NCBI RefSeq assembly: GCF_004168365.1
Contig: NZ_CP035704.1
Span: 3,968,001-4,032,000, forward strand
DNA from: Pseudolysobacter antarcticus
GTDB taxonomy: Bacteria > Pseudomonadota > Gammaproteobacteria > Xanthomonadales > Rhodanobacteraceae
Direction: 5' to 3'
Length of the DNA stretch: 64,000 bases
Under the pieces are notes generated by a model that was given only the letters and a program-made list of their open reading frames with translations, did not search any database and was not told the DNA's origin. A program made the translations under genes and the position numbers. The first letter of the stretch is position 1. Each line of letters opens with the position of its first letter. Positions 54,401-62,495 of the stretch are shown in pieces.

Positions 54401-54478
54401 CGCGATAGCCGCGCCCGTGATAGCGAGGGCGACACAACACAATGCAATCCAATAGCTCGCGCGTAATTTGTACATCAT
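51446..54478 (-). CDS. Exported Asp-box (sialidase-like) beta-propeller protein with IFKDGFQ tail (tandem copy 1)
   Basis: A 1010-residue secreted protein with a signal peptide ending AAIAG, then PADWSGQGPFGGSVYALRAD. At least ten Asp-box motifs are spaced along residues 60-750 (SDDGGTSW, STDAGSNW, SSNGGSSW, SNNSGSSW, SADGGLTW, SIDGGVNW, SIDGGGHW, SIDSGTTW), as in sialidase/VPS10-type propellers. PDADADGVPDLIENAGPNGG is a calcium-binding-like linker. The C-terminal about 170 residues (GGYFTVQIISGDCTHAVDVS; WSWRYYGPSTPGDNSTLGWH) resemble choice-of-anchor-U domains and end EEIFKDGFQ. No catalytic residues of a sialidase are recognisable. Confidence 0.87.
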   Translation of the reverse strand: MMYKLRASYWIALCCVALAITGAAIAGPADWSGQGPFGGSVYALRADPLLGSRIYAYTSNGFFRSDDGGTSWQLEETGLAESHPATGVFVADVNTSGGVWLFDDYGRLYHSTDAGSNWSPTGFTAPAVPNFATNGFAQGTGAVLWYSAGSNGLLKSTDGGATFAAVGGVFAGQAAQFVVTNPTNPLQVVVGLSSVATCSTGNCAIYYSSNGGSSWFASTFDGVTLPSVLSPGVQMQRSLKAVSFGPSGSHRIYALYSDLVNYYQAYLIRSDNDGAAWKGYDQSTPGASLPQTGVTLPGVALAASPSAVDTVYLDSAISTNGGTSFTPLSSSGRTTNGTILPSISAIALHAGYPSRVLAGTSFAGIYLSNNSGSSWSGSNDGLAATNIRALLIHPQDHTRLFAGYGDALSDPSPAFYRSTTAGTWNISNSGLNAYQLRTLAFDQTTTGVIGSTVIFAVGNGFDGAASPVNRNTGIYKSADGGLTWSTIGNGLPKSTTTSTGHYAGALRTIITDPRSCAAPPPSGPCVSGPLLTLYATGGGTTRNPDGTFGSVHQWRVMKSIDGGVNWVTSETGLPADQVNGDGSGSEVDGVTPIVIDPTNSQILYIGTFASGYDALFNSASPTVPTGVFKSIDGGGHWTQASNGLPTYPGAASIHSVYNTLSLIIDPAHPQTLWVSTINANFNLPGEIYKTTDGAANWTVSNAGVSGPDVRALLVDPTDSTVLYAASGGLGPANPGGVYKSIDSGTTWSSISLGLPAQSALSLALDPVDPTVLYAGTSGGVYSITQLPDADADGVPDLIENAGPNGGDGNGDNTPDALQPTVSTTAPGLLGTFGWQAGVEGIADGSRAQQLSQKLQQLQHGQSIDANGTQGGYFTVQIISGDCTHAVDVSAVLAGPLGVDSDAHHGTYSYTRGLLRFELPLCTNAVVDITFNGATFGPGWSWRYYGPSTPGDNSTLGWHNATSLVQSQTGNKWRVNLVAGQFGSYRPAGANSILFEGGPAFNEEIFKDGFQ

Positions 54479-54708
54479 CGATTCTCCAGTACGTTACGTG
54501 ACACATGGCGTTCTTCCGCCAAAAATTTTCCAATGCGCAAATGCGTTGGCAAACAGAAGCTTTTTGCGCGGCTTCCATCCTGCGCCTATCGGAGGCAACT
54601 CGCGACTGAGTGCAGCGATCGGCACCAACCTATCCTTCCTAATACGCGAATTACGGCGCAATCACGGCGCTAGGTGCAACGCGGCTTTGCTCAACTCCGC
54701 GTTACGAT

Positions 54709-57660
54709 CTATTGAAATCCATCCTTGAAAATTACCTCGCTGTAAGCCGGGCCACCTTCAAACAAAATCGAACCGGCGCCGGCCGGCCGATAACTGCCGA
54801 ACTGTCCGGCCTTCAGGCTGATTCGCCAAGTATTGCTGTTCTGACTTTGCACCAATGTCGTGGCGTTGTGCCAGCCCAGCGTGCTGTTATCGCCAGGCAC
54901 GGCAGGGCCGTAATAACGCCAGCTCCAGCCCGCGCCGAACGTCGCGTTATTAAAAGTGATATCGACGATGGCATTGGTGCATGTTGGCAACTCGAACCGC
55001 AGCAGGCCGCGGGAGTAGCTATATGTGCCGTGGTGCACATCGTTATCCAAACCTAGCGGGCCGGCGATAACCGCCGAAACATCCACCGCATGCGTGCAAT
55101 CGCCGCTAATGATTTGCGCACTGAAATAACCGCCCTGCGTACCGCCGCTAGCGGTGGCCTGCAGCTGCTGCAGCTTCTCGCTCAGATGTTTGACCCGCGT
55201 GCCATCGGCAATGCCTTGGATTCCCGCCTGCCAGCCGGAGGTTCCGAGCAAACCCGGCGCCGTGGTGCTGACCGTCGCCTGTTGCGCATCCGCCTGACCA
55301 TCCGCATTCGCATCGCCGCCGTTCGGCCCGGCATTTTCGATCAGATCCGGCACGCCATCCGCATCGGCATCCGGTAGTTGAGTAATGCTGTAGACACCAC
55401 CGCTGGTGCCGGCGTACAGCACGGTTGGATCGATCGGATCGAGCGCCAGCGATGTGGCAGCGTTCGACGGCAAACCGAGACTGATCGAACCCCACGTCGA
55501 GCCGCCGTCGATGCTCTTGTACACGCCACCCGGATTGGCCGGCCCGATACCGCCGCTGGCCGCATACAGCACGGTGGAGTCGGTCGGGTCGACCAACAGC
55601 GCACGCACGTCTGGACCAGATACGCCCGCATTCGATACGCTCCACGTTGCGGCGCCATCAATGCTCTTGAACACCTGGCCAGGTGTATTGAAGTTGGCGT
55701 TGATCGTACTCACCCAGAGCGTTTGCGGATGCGCTGGATCGATCACCAGTGACAACGTGTTGTATGCCGCCTGCGGCGAACCCGGATAGGTCGGCAATCC
55801 GATGCTCGCCTGCACCCATGTCGCACCCGCGTTGATACTTTTGAACACACCCGTTGCTACGGTCGGCGATACAGAATTACCAAGCGCATCGTAACCGGAT
55901 GCAAAAGTACCAATGTATAAAATGTTGCTATTGGTCGGATCAATCACGATCGGCGTGACGCCATTCACCGATGACCGGCTTCCGTCCGGATTGATGATAT
56001 CCGCAGGTAGGCCGTTTTCGCTGCTGGACCAAGTCACACCGGCATCAACGCTTTTCATCACCCGCCACTGATGCGGTCCATCGCCACCAGCCGCGGTGGT
56101 GCGGGTACCGCTGCCGGTGACATACCACGTATGCAATGGGCCGGTAATGCACGGGCCACTTGGTGGCGGCGAGGTACACGAGCGCGGATCCGCGATGATC
56201 GTGCGCAAGTTGCCGGCAAAATGGCCACCGAGTCCATCCGGTGGCAAGCCATTGCCGATGGTGTTCCAGGTAAGGCCACCATCGGTGCTTTTGTAGATGC
56301 CGGTATTGCTGTTGTTCTCGGCGCCGCCAATCCAGTCGTAACCCGCACCGACGGCGTAAAGAATCGTGCTGCCGATGATCGATGTGCTGGTCGGATCGAA
56401 CGCCACCGTGCGCAACTGGTATGCATTCAAGCCGCTGTTGGAAACGTTCCAGGTACCAGAGCTGGTCGAACGATAAAACGCGGGCGAAGGCTCGAACGCA
56501 TCGCCATAACCGGCAAACAAACGTGTGTGATCGTTAGGATGCACGATCAGTGCGCGAATGTTGGTGGAAGTGAGTCCATCGTTGCTGGATGCCCACGTGG
56601 CACCCGAATTATTGCTCAGGTAAACGCCGCCGTAAGTGGTGCCCAATATCATTCGCGCTGGATAACTCGCGTGCAACGCCAATGCACTGACGGTCGGCAC
56701 GGCGATGCCGTTGGTCGTGCGTCCGGTTGTGGCGATCGGCGTGAAGCTGGTCCCGCTGTTGGTCGATGCATTGCCGTCCAGCCAAACGTTCGCCGCCGTG
56801 ATCGGCGAGGCGGTTAGAGAGGTGCCGTTCTGGTTGAAACCCGTCCATAGCGCGCCATCGTTATCGCTCCTGGCAAGATATGCGGAGTACGGGCTACCGC
56901 CGTACAAAGCGTAGATGCGGTGGCTCCCGCTCGGGCCGAAGGCGATCGCCTGCAAATAGTTTTTGTTGCTCAACGGGGGCGACAGCGGCAATGTCGTCGC
57001 ATCGAAAGTTGCGGCATTCCAGCTCAATCCGGCATTGCTGCTGTAATAGATCGCGCAGTTATTGGTGGAGCAACTCGATAGGGATTTCAGGCCGACGACG
57101 ACTTGCGCAAGGTTGGCTGGATTGGTCGCGACGAACGATACGGTTTTCCCGGCGAACACTCCGCCGACTGCAGCGAACGTCGCGCCGCCGTCGACGCTTT
57201 TAAGCAGCCCGCTAGCACCGGCGCCGTACCACAGCGATCCGGCCCCGGCTTGGGCGAGCGAGTTGCTACCGACGTAGGGTGGGGTAATGGCGGTGAACCC
57301 GGTAGCGCTCCAGTTCGCGCCAGCGTCAGTGCTGCGGAATAGTCGTCCGTAATCATCGAACAACCAAACGCCCCCCGAGCTGAGCGAGTCGGCGATAAAA
57401 AAGCCGTTGGACGGATGCGGCTCGGTCAAGCCGGTTTCGGCGGATTGCCAGCTGCTGCCGCTATCGTCGCTGCGAAAAAATCCATTGCTGCCGTAAGCGT
57501 AGATGCGCGACCCGAGCAATGGATCCGTTTTCAACGCAAGCACGCTGCCGCCGAACGGCCCCTGCCCGCTCCAGTCGGCGGGCCCCGCTGAAACGACATC
57601 TGTCAGACCCACAGCCAGGCTCAGCAAAACGATCAAATATCTCAGGCGCAACGTTTGCAT
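54709..57660 (-). CDS. Exported Asp-box (sialidase-like) beta-propeller protein with IFKDGFQ tail (tandem copy 2)
   Basis: A 983-residue secreted protein from the ATG at 57660 (MQTLRLRYLIVLLSLAVGLT), with a GGAG ribosome site. It is colinear with the downstream copy: PADWSGQGPFGGSVLALKTD, Asp-boxes (SDDSGSSW, STDAGANW, SVDGGATF, SNNSGATW, STDGGLTW, SVDAGVTW, SIDGAATW, SIDGGSTW), the same calcium-type linker, and the end VIFKDGFQ. A tandem duplication is evident; identity looks highest in the last third, where long stretches are nearly the same. Confidence 0.87.
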   Translation of the reverse strand: MQTLRLRYLIVLLSLAVGLTDVVSAGPADWSGQGPFGGSVLALKTDPLLGSRIYAYGSNGFFRSDDSGSSWQSAETGLTEPHPSNGFFIADSLSSGGVWLFDDYGRLFRSTDAGANWSATGFTAITPPYVGSNSLAQAGAGSLWYGAGASGLLKSVDGGATFAAVGGVFAGKTVSFVATNPANLAQVVVGLKSLSSCSTNNCAIYYSSNAGLSWNAATFDATTLPLSPPLSNKNYLQAIAFGPSGSHRIYALYGGSPYSAYLARSDNDGALWTGFNQNGTSLTASPITAANVWLDGNASTNSGTSFTPIATTGRTTNGIAVPTVSALALHASYPARMILGTTYGGVYLSNNSGATWASSNDGLTSTNIRALIVHPNDHTRLFAGYGDAFEPSPAFYRSTSSGTWNVSNSGLNAYQLRTVAFDPTSTSIIGSTILYAVGAGYDWIGGAENNSNTGIYKSTDGGLTWNTIGNGLPPDGLGGHFAGNLRTIIADPRSCTSPPPSGPCITGPLHTWYVTGSGTRTTAAGGDGPHQWRVMKSVDAGVTWSSSENGLPADIINPDGSRSSVNGVTPIVIDPTNSNILYIGTFASGYDALGNSVSPTVATGVFKSINAGATWVQASIGLPTYPGSPQAAYNTLSLVIDPAHPQTLWVSTINANFNTPGQVFKSIDGAATWSVSNAGVSGPDVRALLVDPTDSTVLYAASGGIGPANPGGVYKSIDGGSTWGSISLGLPSNAATSLALDPIDPTVLYAGTSGGVYSITQLPDADADGVPDLIENAGPNGGDANADGQADAQQATVSTTAPGLLGTSGWQAGIQGIADGTRVKHLSEKLQQLQATASGGTQGGYFSAQIISGDCTHAVDVSAVIAGPLGLDNDVHHGTYSYSRGLLRFELPTCTNAIVDITFNNATFGAGWSWRYYGPAVPGDNSTLGWHNATTLVQSQNSNTWRISLKAGQFGSYRPAGAGSILFEGGPAYSEVIFKDGFQ

Positions 57661-57905
57661 GTTCAGCTCTCCAAAGTTCATCCGTGTAGCGCAAGTCGCA
57701 TCGCAATTCACTACCCATGCCTTAAACACGCAGAAACGCGTCAAGACATGACATCTGGCAATTGCCGAAGCCGTTCAGTCTGGCTCAGCATTGCACTATT
57801 CACAGTATAGGCGCGGTGCAAAATCGCTTTCTTGTGCGATTTATCACGCCCCATGACACAGCCCGAATTGCTATCCTGAACAACATTCCAACACCGGAGT
57901 TTCGT

Positions 57906-59333
57906 ATGCCGCGTTTGCGTTTTGCCCTGATTGCCAGCCTCGTCGCCAGCACACTCGCCTTTGCCGAAACCGCACCGACCCACATCGCGCCCGTGGATGT
58001 CGCCACCGCAATCAAACTGCGCGATCAAGCCATGAACGACGGCACCGCCTACGCGATCGTCGCGGGCCTCAGCACCGAGATCGGCCCACGTTTGGCCGGT
58101 GGCGTGAACGACCAGCGTGCGCGCGACTGGGTGGCGGCGCGATTCAAGGCGTTGGGTTTCGACAAGGTGACGAGCGAGCCGGTGAAATTCCCACGCTGGG
58201 TGCGCGATAGCGAGCATGCCGAGATTCTCGCGCCGTACCCGCAGAAACTCGCGGTGCTCGCGCTCGGCGGTTCGGTCGGCACGCCGAAAGGCGGCGTTAG
58301 CGCCGATGTGGTCGCGTTCAAGACGCTCGATGAACTCAAGGCGGCCAGCGCCGCGCAGCTCAAGGACAAGATCGCCTATATCGGTTTCCACATGGCCGCG
58401 AGCAAGGACGGACACACCTACGGCGAGGCGGTCGGCGCGCGTGTGGTCGGCGCTTCAGTGGCGGCGAGTTTCGGCGCGAAAGCAATCGTCATTCGCTCGA
58501 TCGGCAGCGACAACGAACGCCTGCCGCATACCGGCGTGATGCAATACGATACAAAAATTGCGCGTATTCCGGCCGCGGCGATTTCCAACTCGGACGCCGA
58601 TCTGCTCGAACACATGCTCACGCTGGGCAAACCGGTACGCCTGAATTTGGCGCTCGATTGCGGCACGCAAGGCGAATACACCGGTGCCAACGTGATCGGC
58701 GAAATCACCGGCAGCGAACATCCCGAAGAAGTGATCGTGATCGGTGGTCATCTCGATTCGTGGGATCCGGGCACCGGCGCGATCGACGACGGCGCGGGCG
58801 TGGCGATCACGATGGCTGCAGCGCACCTGATCGGACAATTGCCGCAACGTCCGAAACGCACGATTCGTGTGGTCGCGTTCGCCAACGAAGAAGCCGGCAT
58901 GTACGGCGCCAACGCCTATGCCGAGGCGCACAAGAACGAGGTCGCAAAACACCTGATCGGCAGCGAATCGGATTTCGGCGCGGGCCGCATCTGGCGCCTC
59001 AGCGCGCAAGTGAAACCCGAGGCGCTTGGTGCAATCGACCAGATCATGCAGGTGCTCGCGCCACTCGACGTGCAACGCGGCGGCGATCATGCCCACGGCG
59101 GCGATTTCGGCGCGATGGGTGCGCAAGGCATGGCGATTCTCGACCTCGGCCAGGACGGCACTGACTATTTCAACTGGCACCACACCGCCAACGACACGAT
59201 GGACAAGATCGATCCGAAAGCGCTCGCGCAGAACGTCGCGGTGTACGCAACGTATGCCTACATGGCGGCACAGGCGATCGGCGATTTCGGCTCGAAGCCA
59301 GGCGCGTTTGCGAGCGCGAAAGAACAAGAGTGA
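57906..59333 (+). CDS. Exported M28-family zinc metallopeptidase (carboxypeptidase Q-like)
   Basis: A 475-residue periplasmic or secreted peptidase from the ATG at 57906 with a GGAG ribosome site; the signal peptide is PRLRFALIASLVASTLAFA. The zinc-site motifs are GGHLDSWDPGTGAIDDGAGV (His and Asp ligands), NEEAGMYGANAYAE (catalytic Glu) and ESDFGAG, with the final His in YFNWHHTANDTMD. A protease-associated-type insert covers about residues 115-220. Plan and length match carboxypeptidase Q-like M28 enzymes that trim dipeptides. Confidence 0.92.
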   Translation: MPRLRFALIASLVASTLAFAETAPTHIAPVDVATAIKLRDQAMNDGTAYAIVAGLSTEIGPRLAGGVNDQRARDWVAARFKALGFDKVTSEPVKFPRWVRDSEHAEILAPYPQKLAVLALGGSVGTPKGGVSADVVAFKTLDELKAASAAQLKDKIAYIGFHMAASKDGHTYGEAVGARVVGASVAASFGAKAIVIRSIGSDNERLPHTGVMQYDTKIARIPAAAISNSDADLLEHMLTLGKPVRLNLALDCGTQGEYTGANVIGEITGSEHPEEVIVIGGHLDSWDPGTGAIDDGAGVAITMAAAHLIGQLPQRPKRTIRVVAFANEEAGMYGANAYAEAHKNEVAKHLIGSESDFGAGRIWRLSAQVKPEALGAIDQIMQVLAPLDVQRGGDHAHGGDFGAMGAQGMAILDLGQDGTDYFNWHHTANDTMDKIDPKALAQNVAVYATYAYMAAQAIGDFGSKPGAFASAKEQE

Positions 59334-59374
59334 GCTGATGCATGACGACGTTGCGCAGCGATCCTGCGCGGCCT

Positions 59375-60583
59375 TCACGCACCCGCGAAATTGATACCCA
59401 TCGCGAACAAGCCGGCCATTACCGTCAGCGCACCGGCGCTGGCCGCGATCCACGTGATTTCGATTTCGCGGCGCGCGGTCCACGCCGCTAGCGCGAGATA
59501 GATCGGGAACAGACCCATCGCATACCGCGTGCCGGACATCACTGTGCCGGTAGCAAGCGGCGCGAGCAATCCCAGTGCGAGAAACGCAGCGAGGCCGAGC
59601 TGGCGTCGCCAAAGCAACCATGCGCTTGCCGCGAAACCGAGCGCGATTGCGGCAAAATTCAGGTAACGCGGATTCCAGCCGCGGATCATCGCCGCCGGGC
59701 TTTCGAACATGCCTGCGAGCAGATCGCCGAGCGGCAACGGCGAGCGCGCGAACGCCGGCTGGATATGACTGAACGCCAGCGCATCGCCGGTCACCTGATC
59801 GAGATGCCACATGAAAGCCAGCAGCCCGAGCGGCACCAGCACCAGCGCGCACCACGCATGCCACGGCACTCGCGCACGCTGCTGCCAGAACCACAGCACG
59901 AGCATCGGCAACACAAATAATCCGGTCACGCGCGTCGCGGTCGCGGCGAGCCCAAGCAGACACGCCAGCCACCAGCGCTCGCGCACCGCAGCCAAGAAAC
60001 TACTCGCGGTAATCAGCACGAACAACGATTCGGTCCACGGCAACGAGAAAAAATAACTGGTCGGAAACAGCGCCATGATCAGCACCGCACGATCGGCGCT
60101 GGCAAGACTGGCGCTCGCTGCACCGTCAGCGAATGCCAGCGCAATCCGATGCAGCACCAGCAGCGCGAGGAAAAAACACAGGTTCACCAGCAGCAGTCCG
60201 GCGCCGATGAAATGCCCACTGACATTCGCCGCCGCGCGCCACAACAACGGATGCAGCGGAAAGAACGGCCAGTTGCGTTGCTGCTCGACATTGAACGGCC
60301 CCGGATCGTAACCACGCTCGGCAATGGTCGCGTACCAGCCGGCATCATTGAGTATCGCGAGTTTGCTGAGCGTGTGTTGCACGAGTCCTGGCGAAAGCTG
60401 CAACTGCGGCTCGAACGTCATGCCCGGCGTCTGCGCCAGCGTATTGGTGTCGGGCATGAAAAATTGCGCACCGATCCACACCGTCAGAATCAACGCGCGT
60501 GACAGCAGAAAAGCGAATAGCGCGAACTTCAGACTGCGCCGCAGCGGCACGCTCGGCAAGCTCCAGCACGAGGTATTTTCCAC
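59375..60583 (-). CDS. PIG-V-like membrane glycosyltransferase
   Basis: About 402 residues from a GTG at 60583 (ENTSCWSLPSVPLRRSLKFA follows); the start is uncertain because the frame is open to 60691, inside the upstream gene. Ten or so hydrophobic helices are visible. The first loop carries LNDAGWYATIAERGYDPGPF and WPFFPLHPLLWR, and FPTSYFFSLPWTESLFVLIT follows, matching the PIG-V/GT-C mannosyltransferase pattern. A lipid-linked mannose donor is likely; the acceptor is unknown. It follows the TrmH gene closely and is convergent with the M28 gene. Confidence 0.8.
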   Translation of the reverse strand: MENTSCWSLPSVPLRRSLKFALFAFLLSRALILTVWIGAQFFMPDTNTLAQTPGMTFEPQLQLSPGLVQHTLSKLAILNDAGWYATIAERGYDPGPFNVEQQRNWPFFPLHPLLWRAAANVSGHFIGAGLLLVNLCFFLALLVLHRIALAFADGAASASLASADRAVLIMALFPTSYFFSLPWTESLFVLITASSFLAAVRERWWLACLLGLAATATRVTGLFVLPMLVLWFWQQRARVPWHAWCALVLVPLGLLAFMWHLDQVTGDALAFSHIQPAFARSPLPLGDLLAGMFESPAAMIRGWNPRYLNFAAIALGFAASAWLLWRRQLGLAAFLALGLLAPLATGTVMSGTRYAMGLFPIYLALAAWTARREIEITWIAASAGALTVMAGLFAMGINFAGA

Positions 60584-60644
60584 TACCGCAGCGCGAGTTT
60601 CGGCAACGACGGTCACGCGAAAAGTACGCTCGCGAAAACCACAA

Positions 60645-61571
60645 TCAGCAACGATGCTGGCGGAAATATTCGCCGAACAATACCGCCGCACTAGCCGAGA
60701 TATTCAGGCTTTCCACGCTGCCTGAACCCGGGATGTTCAAGCGCAGGTCGGCCGCAGCAATCAACGGCTCGCGCATGCCTTCGCCCTCGGCGCCGAAGAT
60801 CAAGGCGAGACGCGCCGGCAACTTGGTCGCGTACAACGAAACCCCGCCGCGCGGCACGGTGGCGGCGATCGTGAAACCGGCGCTGCGCAAACGCGCCAAC
60901 GCATCTTCGCCGGCACGCGGCTGAGCGATGGTCACGGCTTCGGCGCCGCCTTCGGCGACACGCGCGGCGGCGCCGGAAAGTCCGAGTGATGAGTCCGGGG
61001 GCAAGACCACGCCGTTGATGCCGAAGTGCGCGGCGCTGCGCAACATCGCGCCGAAATTGTGCGGATTGCCAACGCCATCGAGTTGCATGAGCAGCGCGGG
61101 CGACGGCGCGGCCGGCAACGCAGCCAGCAAGTCATCGAGCGCCATCGGTGTCGTGCGGCGCAGGTCGAAACAAATGCCTTCGTGATGCTGGGTTTGCGTG
61201 AGCTTGTCCAGATCGGCGGTTTCGACGACGCGATAACCGAGTTTGTTCTGCACGCAGAACGCCAGCGCCGATTTGAATTCGGGTATGCGCGCCTCGGTCA
61301 GATACACCTTGCGGATATCGCCGGGACGATGCGCGAACACGGCGTGGCACGCGTTGCGTCCGAAAAAACGAACCTCTTCGTGACGCGAATTAGTTTTGTA
61401 CGGTTCGCCATATTCGGACGTTGGTGCAGCGCTGTGCGCGGCGGGTCGCGACGGCGGCGGCGCATAGCTCGGTCGCACCGCAGCGCGTTCGCGCTTGTCG
61501 AGTTTGCGTTCGGTAGAAAGCGGCTTGGCCGTGGCCCACGGCGATTCTTTCGGTGGACGTTTGTCGCTCAT
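60645..61571 (-). CDS. TrmH/SpoU-family RNA 2'-O-methyltransferase
   Basis: A 308-residue SPOUT methyltransferase from the ATG at 61571 (MSDKRPPKESPWATAKPL). A basic, Pro-rich disordered lead of about 65 residues is followed by the substrate-binding domain (RFFGRNACHAVFAHRPGDI) and the catalytic domain with the SPOUT motifs MQLDGVGNPHNFGAMLRSAA, LALIFGAEGEGM and LNIPGSGSVESLNISASAAV. It is RlmB/TrmH-like; the target nucleotide is not clear. Its ATG overlaps the acetyltransferase stop by four bases. Confidence 0.93.
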   Translation of the reverse strand: MSDKRPPKESPWATAKPLSTERKLDKRERAAVRPSYAPPPSRPAAHSAAPTSEYGEPYKTNSRHEEVRFFGRNACHAVFAHRPGDIRKVYLTEARIPEFKSALAFCVQNKLGYRVVETADLDKLTQTQHHEGICFDLRRTTPMALDDLLAALPAAPSPALLMQLDGVGNPHNFGAMLRSAAHFGINGVVLPPDSSLGLSGAAARVAEGGAEAVTIAQPRAGEDALARLRSAGFTIAATVPRGGVSLYATKLPARLALIFGAEGEGMREPLIAAADLRLNIPGSGSVESLNISASAAVLFGEYFRQHRC

Positions 61572-62128
61572 GGTGTGAGCTCGCGGCGCACGCGCGCGTA
61601 CATCACCGAATCGAGCAATTCGCCACGCTTGACTATCGAACAACGCAATACGCCTTCGCGCTCGAAGCCGGCTTTTTCGAGCACGCGCATCGACGCCGGA
61701 TTGTTTGAATACGCTTGCGCCTGCAATCGGTGCAGACGAAAACGCGGCATCGCGTAATCGGCAAAGCTTTTAACAACCTTGGTCATGATGCCGTTGCCCC
61801 AATGTGTACGTGCGAGCCAATAACCGATCTCGGCATTGTGGCGGAAAACTTCTTCGCCGAGATGAACACCGATCGCGCCACACGCGCGGCCATCGATCTC
61901 GATCGCAAAACGTTCGCCCGGCGGTACGGTCGTGACCATCGCCAGATAATCGTGCGCGTCGGCTTCGGTATACGGAAACGGAAATCGGTCGCGCAGTCCC
62001 TGCGATACGCCCGCGTCATTCGCGTACAACGCGAGATTTTCGAGATCGTCGAAACGCCATGGCCGCAGGCGGCACACACCGCAATCGATTTCGATGTCGC
62101 CGCTGGAACTGGAGTGGGCTGTATTCAT
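61568..62128 (-). CDS. GNAT-family N-acetyltransferase (RimJ/RimL-like)
   Basis: A 186-residue enzyme from the ATG at 62128 (MNTAHSSSSGDIEIDCGVCR). RLRPWRFDDLENLALYANDA begins the RimJ/RimL-type fold, IGYWLARTHWGNGIMTKVVK holds the acetyl-CoA motif (normally QxxGxG/A), and NNPASMRVLEKAGFEREGVL is the conserved strand-helix end. Its stop overlaps the methyltransferase start (ATGA). The substrate is an amino group on a protein or small molecule. Confidence 0.88.
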   Translation of the reverse strand: MNTAHSSSSGDIEIDCGVCRLRPWRFDDLENLALYANDAGVSQGLRDRFPFPYTEADAHDYLAMVTTVPPGERFAIEIDGRACGAIGVHLGEEVFRHNAEIGYWLARTHWGNGIMTKVVKSFADYAMPRFRLHRLQAQAYSNNPASMRVLEKAGFEREGVLRCSIVKRGELLDSVMYARVRRELTP

Positions 62129-62495
62129 GCTGCCTATCATATGCGAGGCGAGAAACAAGGTCGAAGCTTGTTTTCGGGAAGCATGTTTTCGACTTGCAAT
62201 CGTATTTTGTCTGCAATCTTTGCTGAAACTGCAAACGCATTATACGACAGTCGCATGCAATCGCCGATTAACGTCCGTCCCGCGACCATGCAATTTTGCA
62301 CGACGCGCCTGCTAGAGTTTCACCACGCAAAAACACGTCGTTCTGCACGCGACCAAGCATGATCGAGGCAACCGCAAATTTACCGGTGATCGCGTGACCA
62401 TCCCGCTGCAAATTAGACCGCGAGAAATCTGCATCAGGATTTTCTGCCACGAATCCTTGCCGTCGATTCATGCAACGCATCGAAAGGCCGATTGA
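62129..62495. other. Intergenic region between divergent GNAT and ABC exporter genes
   Basis: A 367-base gap. A leftward frame covering its right part (62268-62855) runs antisense through the ABC exporter start and looks non-biological, so I see no gene. The region should hold the two divergent promoters, but no confident boxes were found. Confidence 0.5.

Noticed and set aside
58455-59972. A 505-residue frame antisense to the M28 peptidase and reading into the glycosyltransferase gene
   Set aside because: It crosses two well-supported genes in another frame and has a composition typical of a shadow frame.
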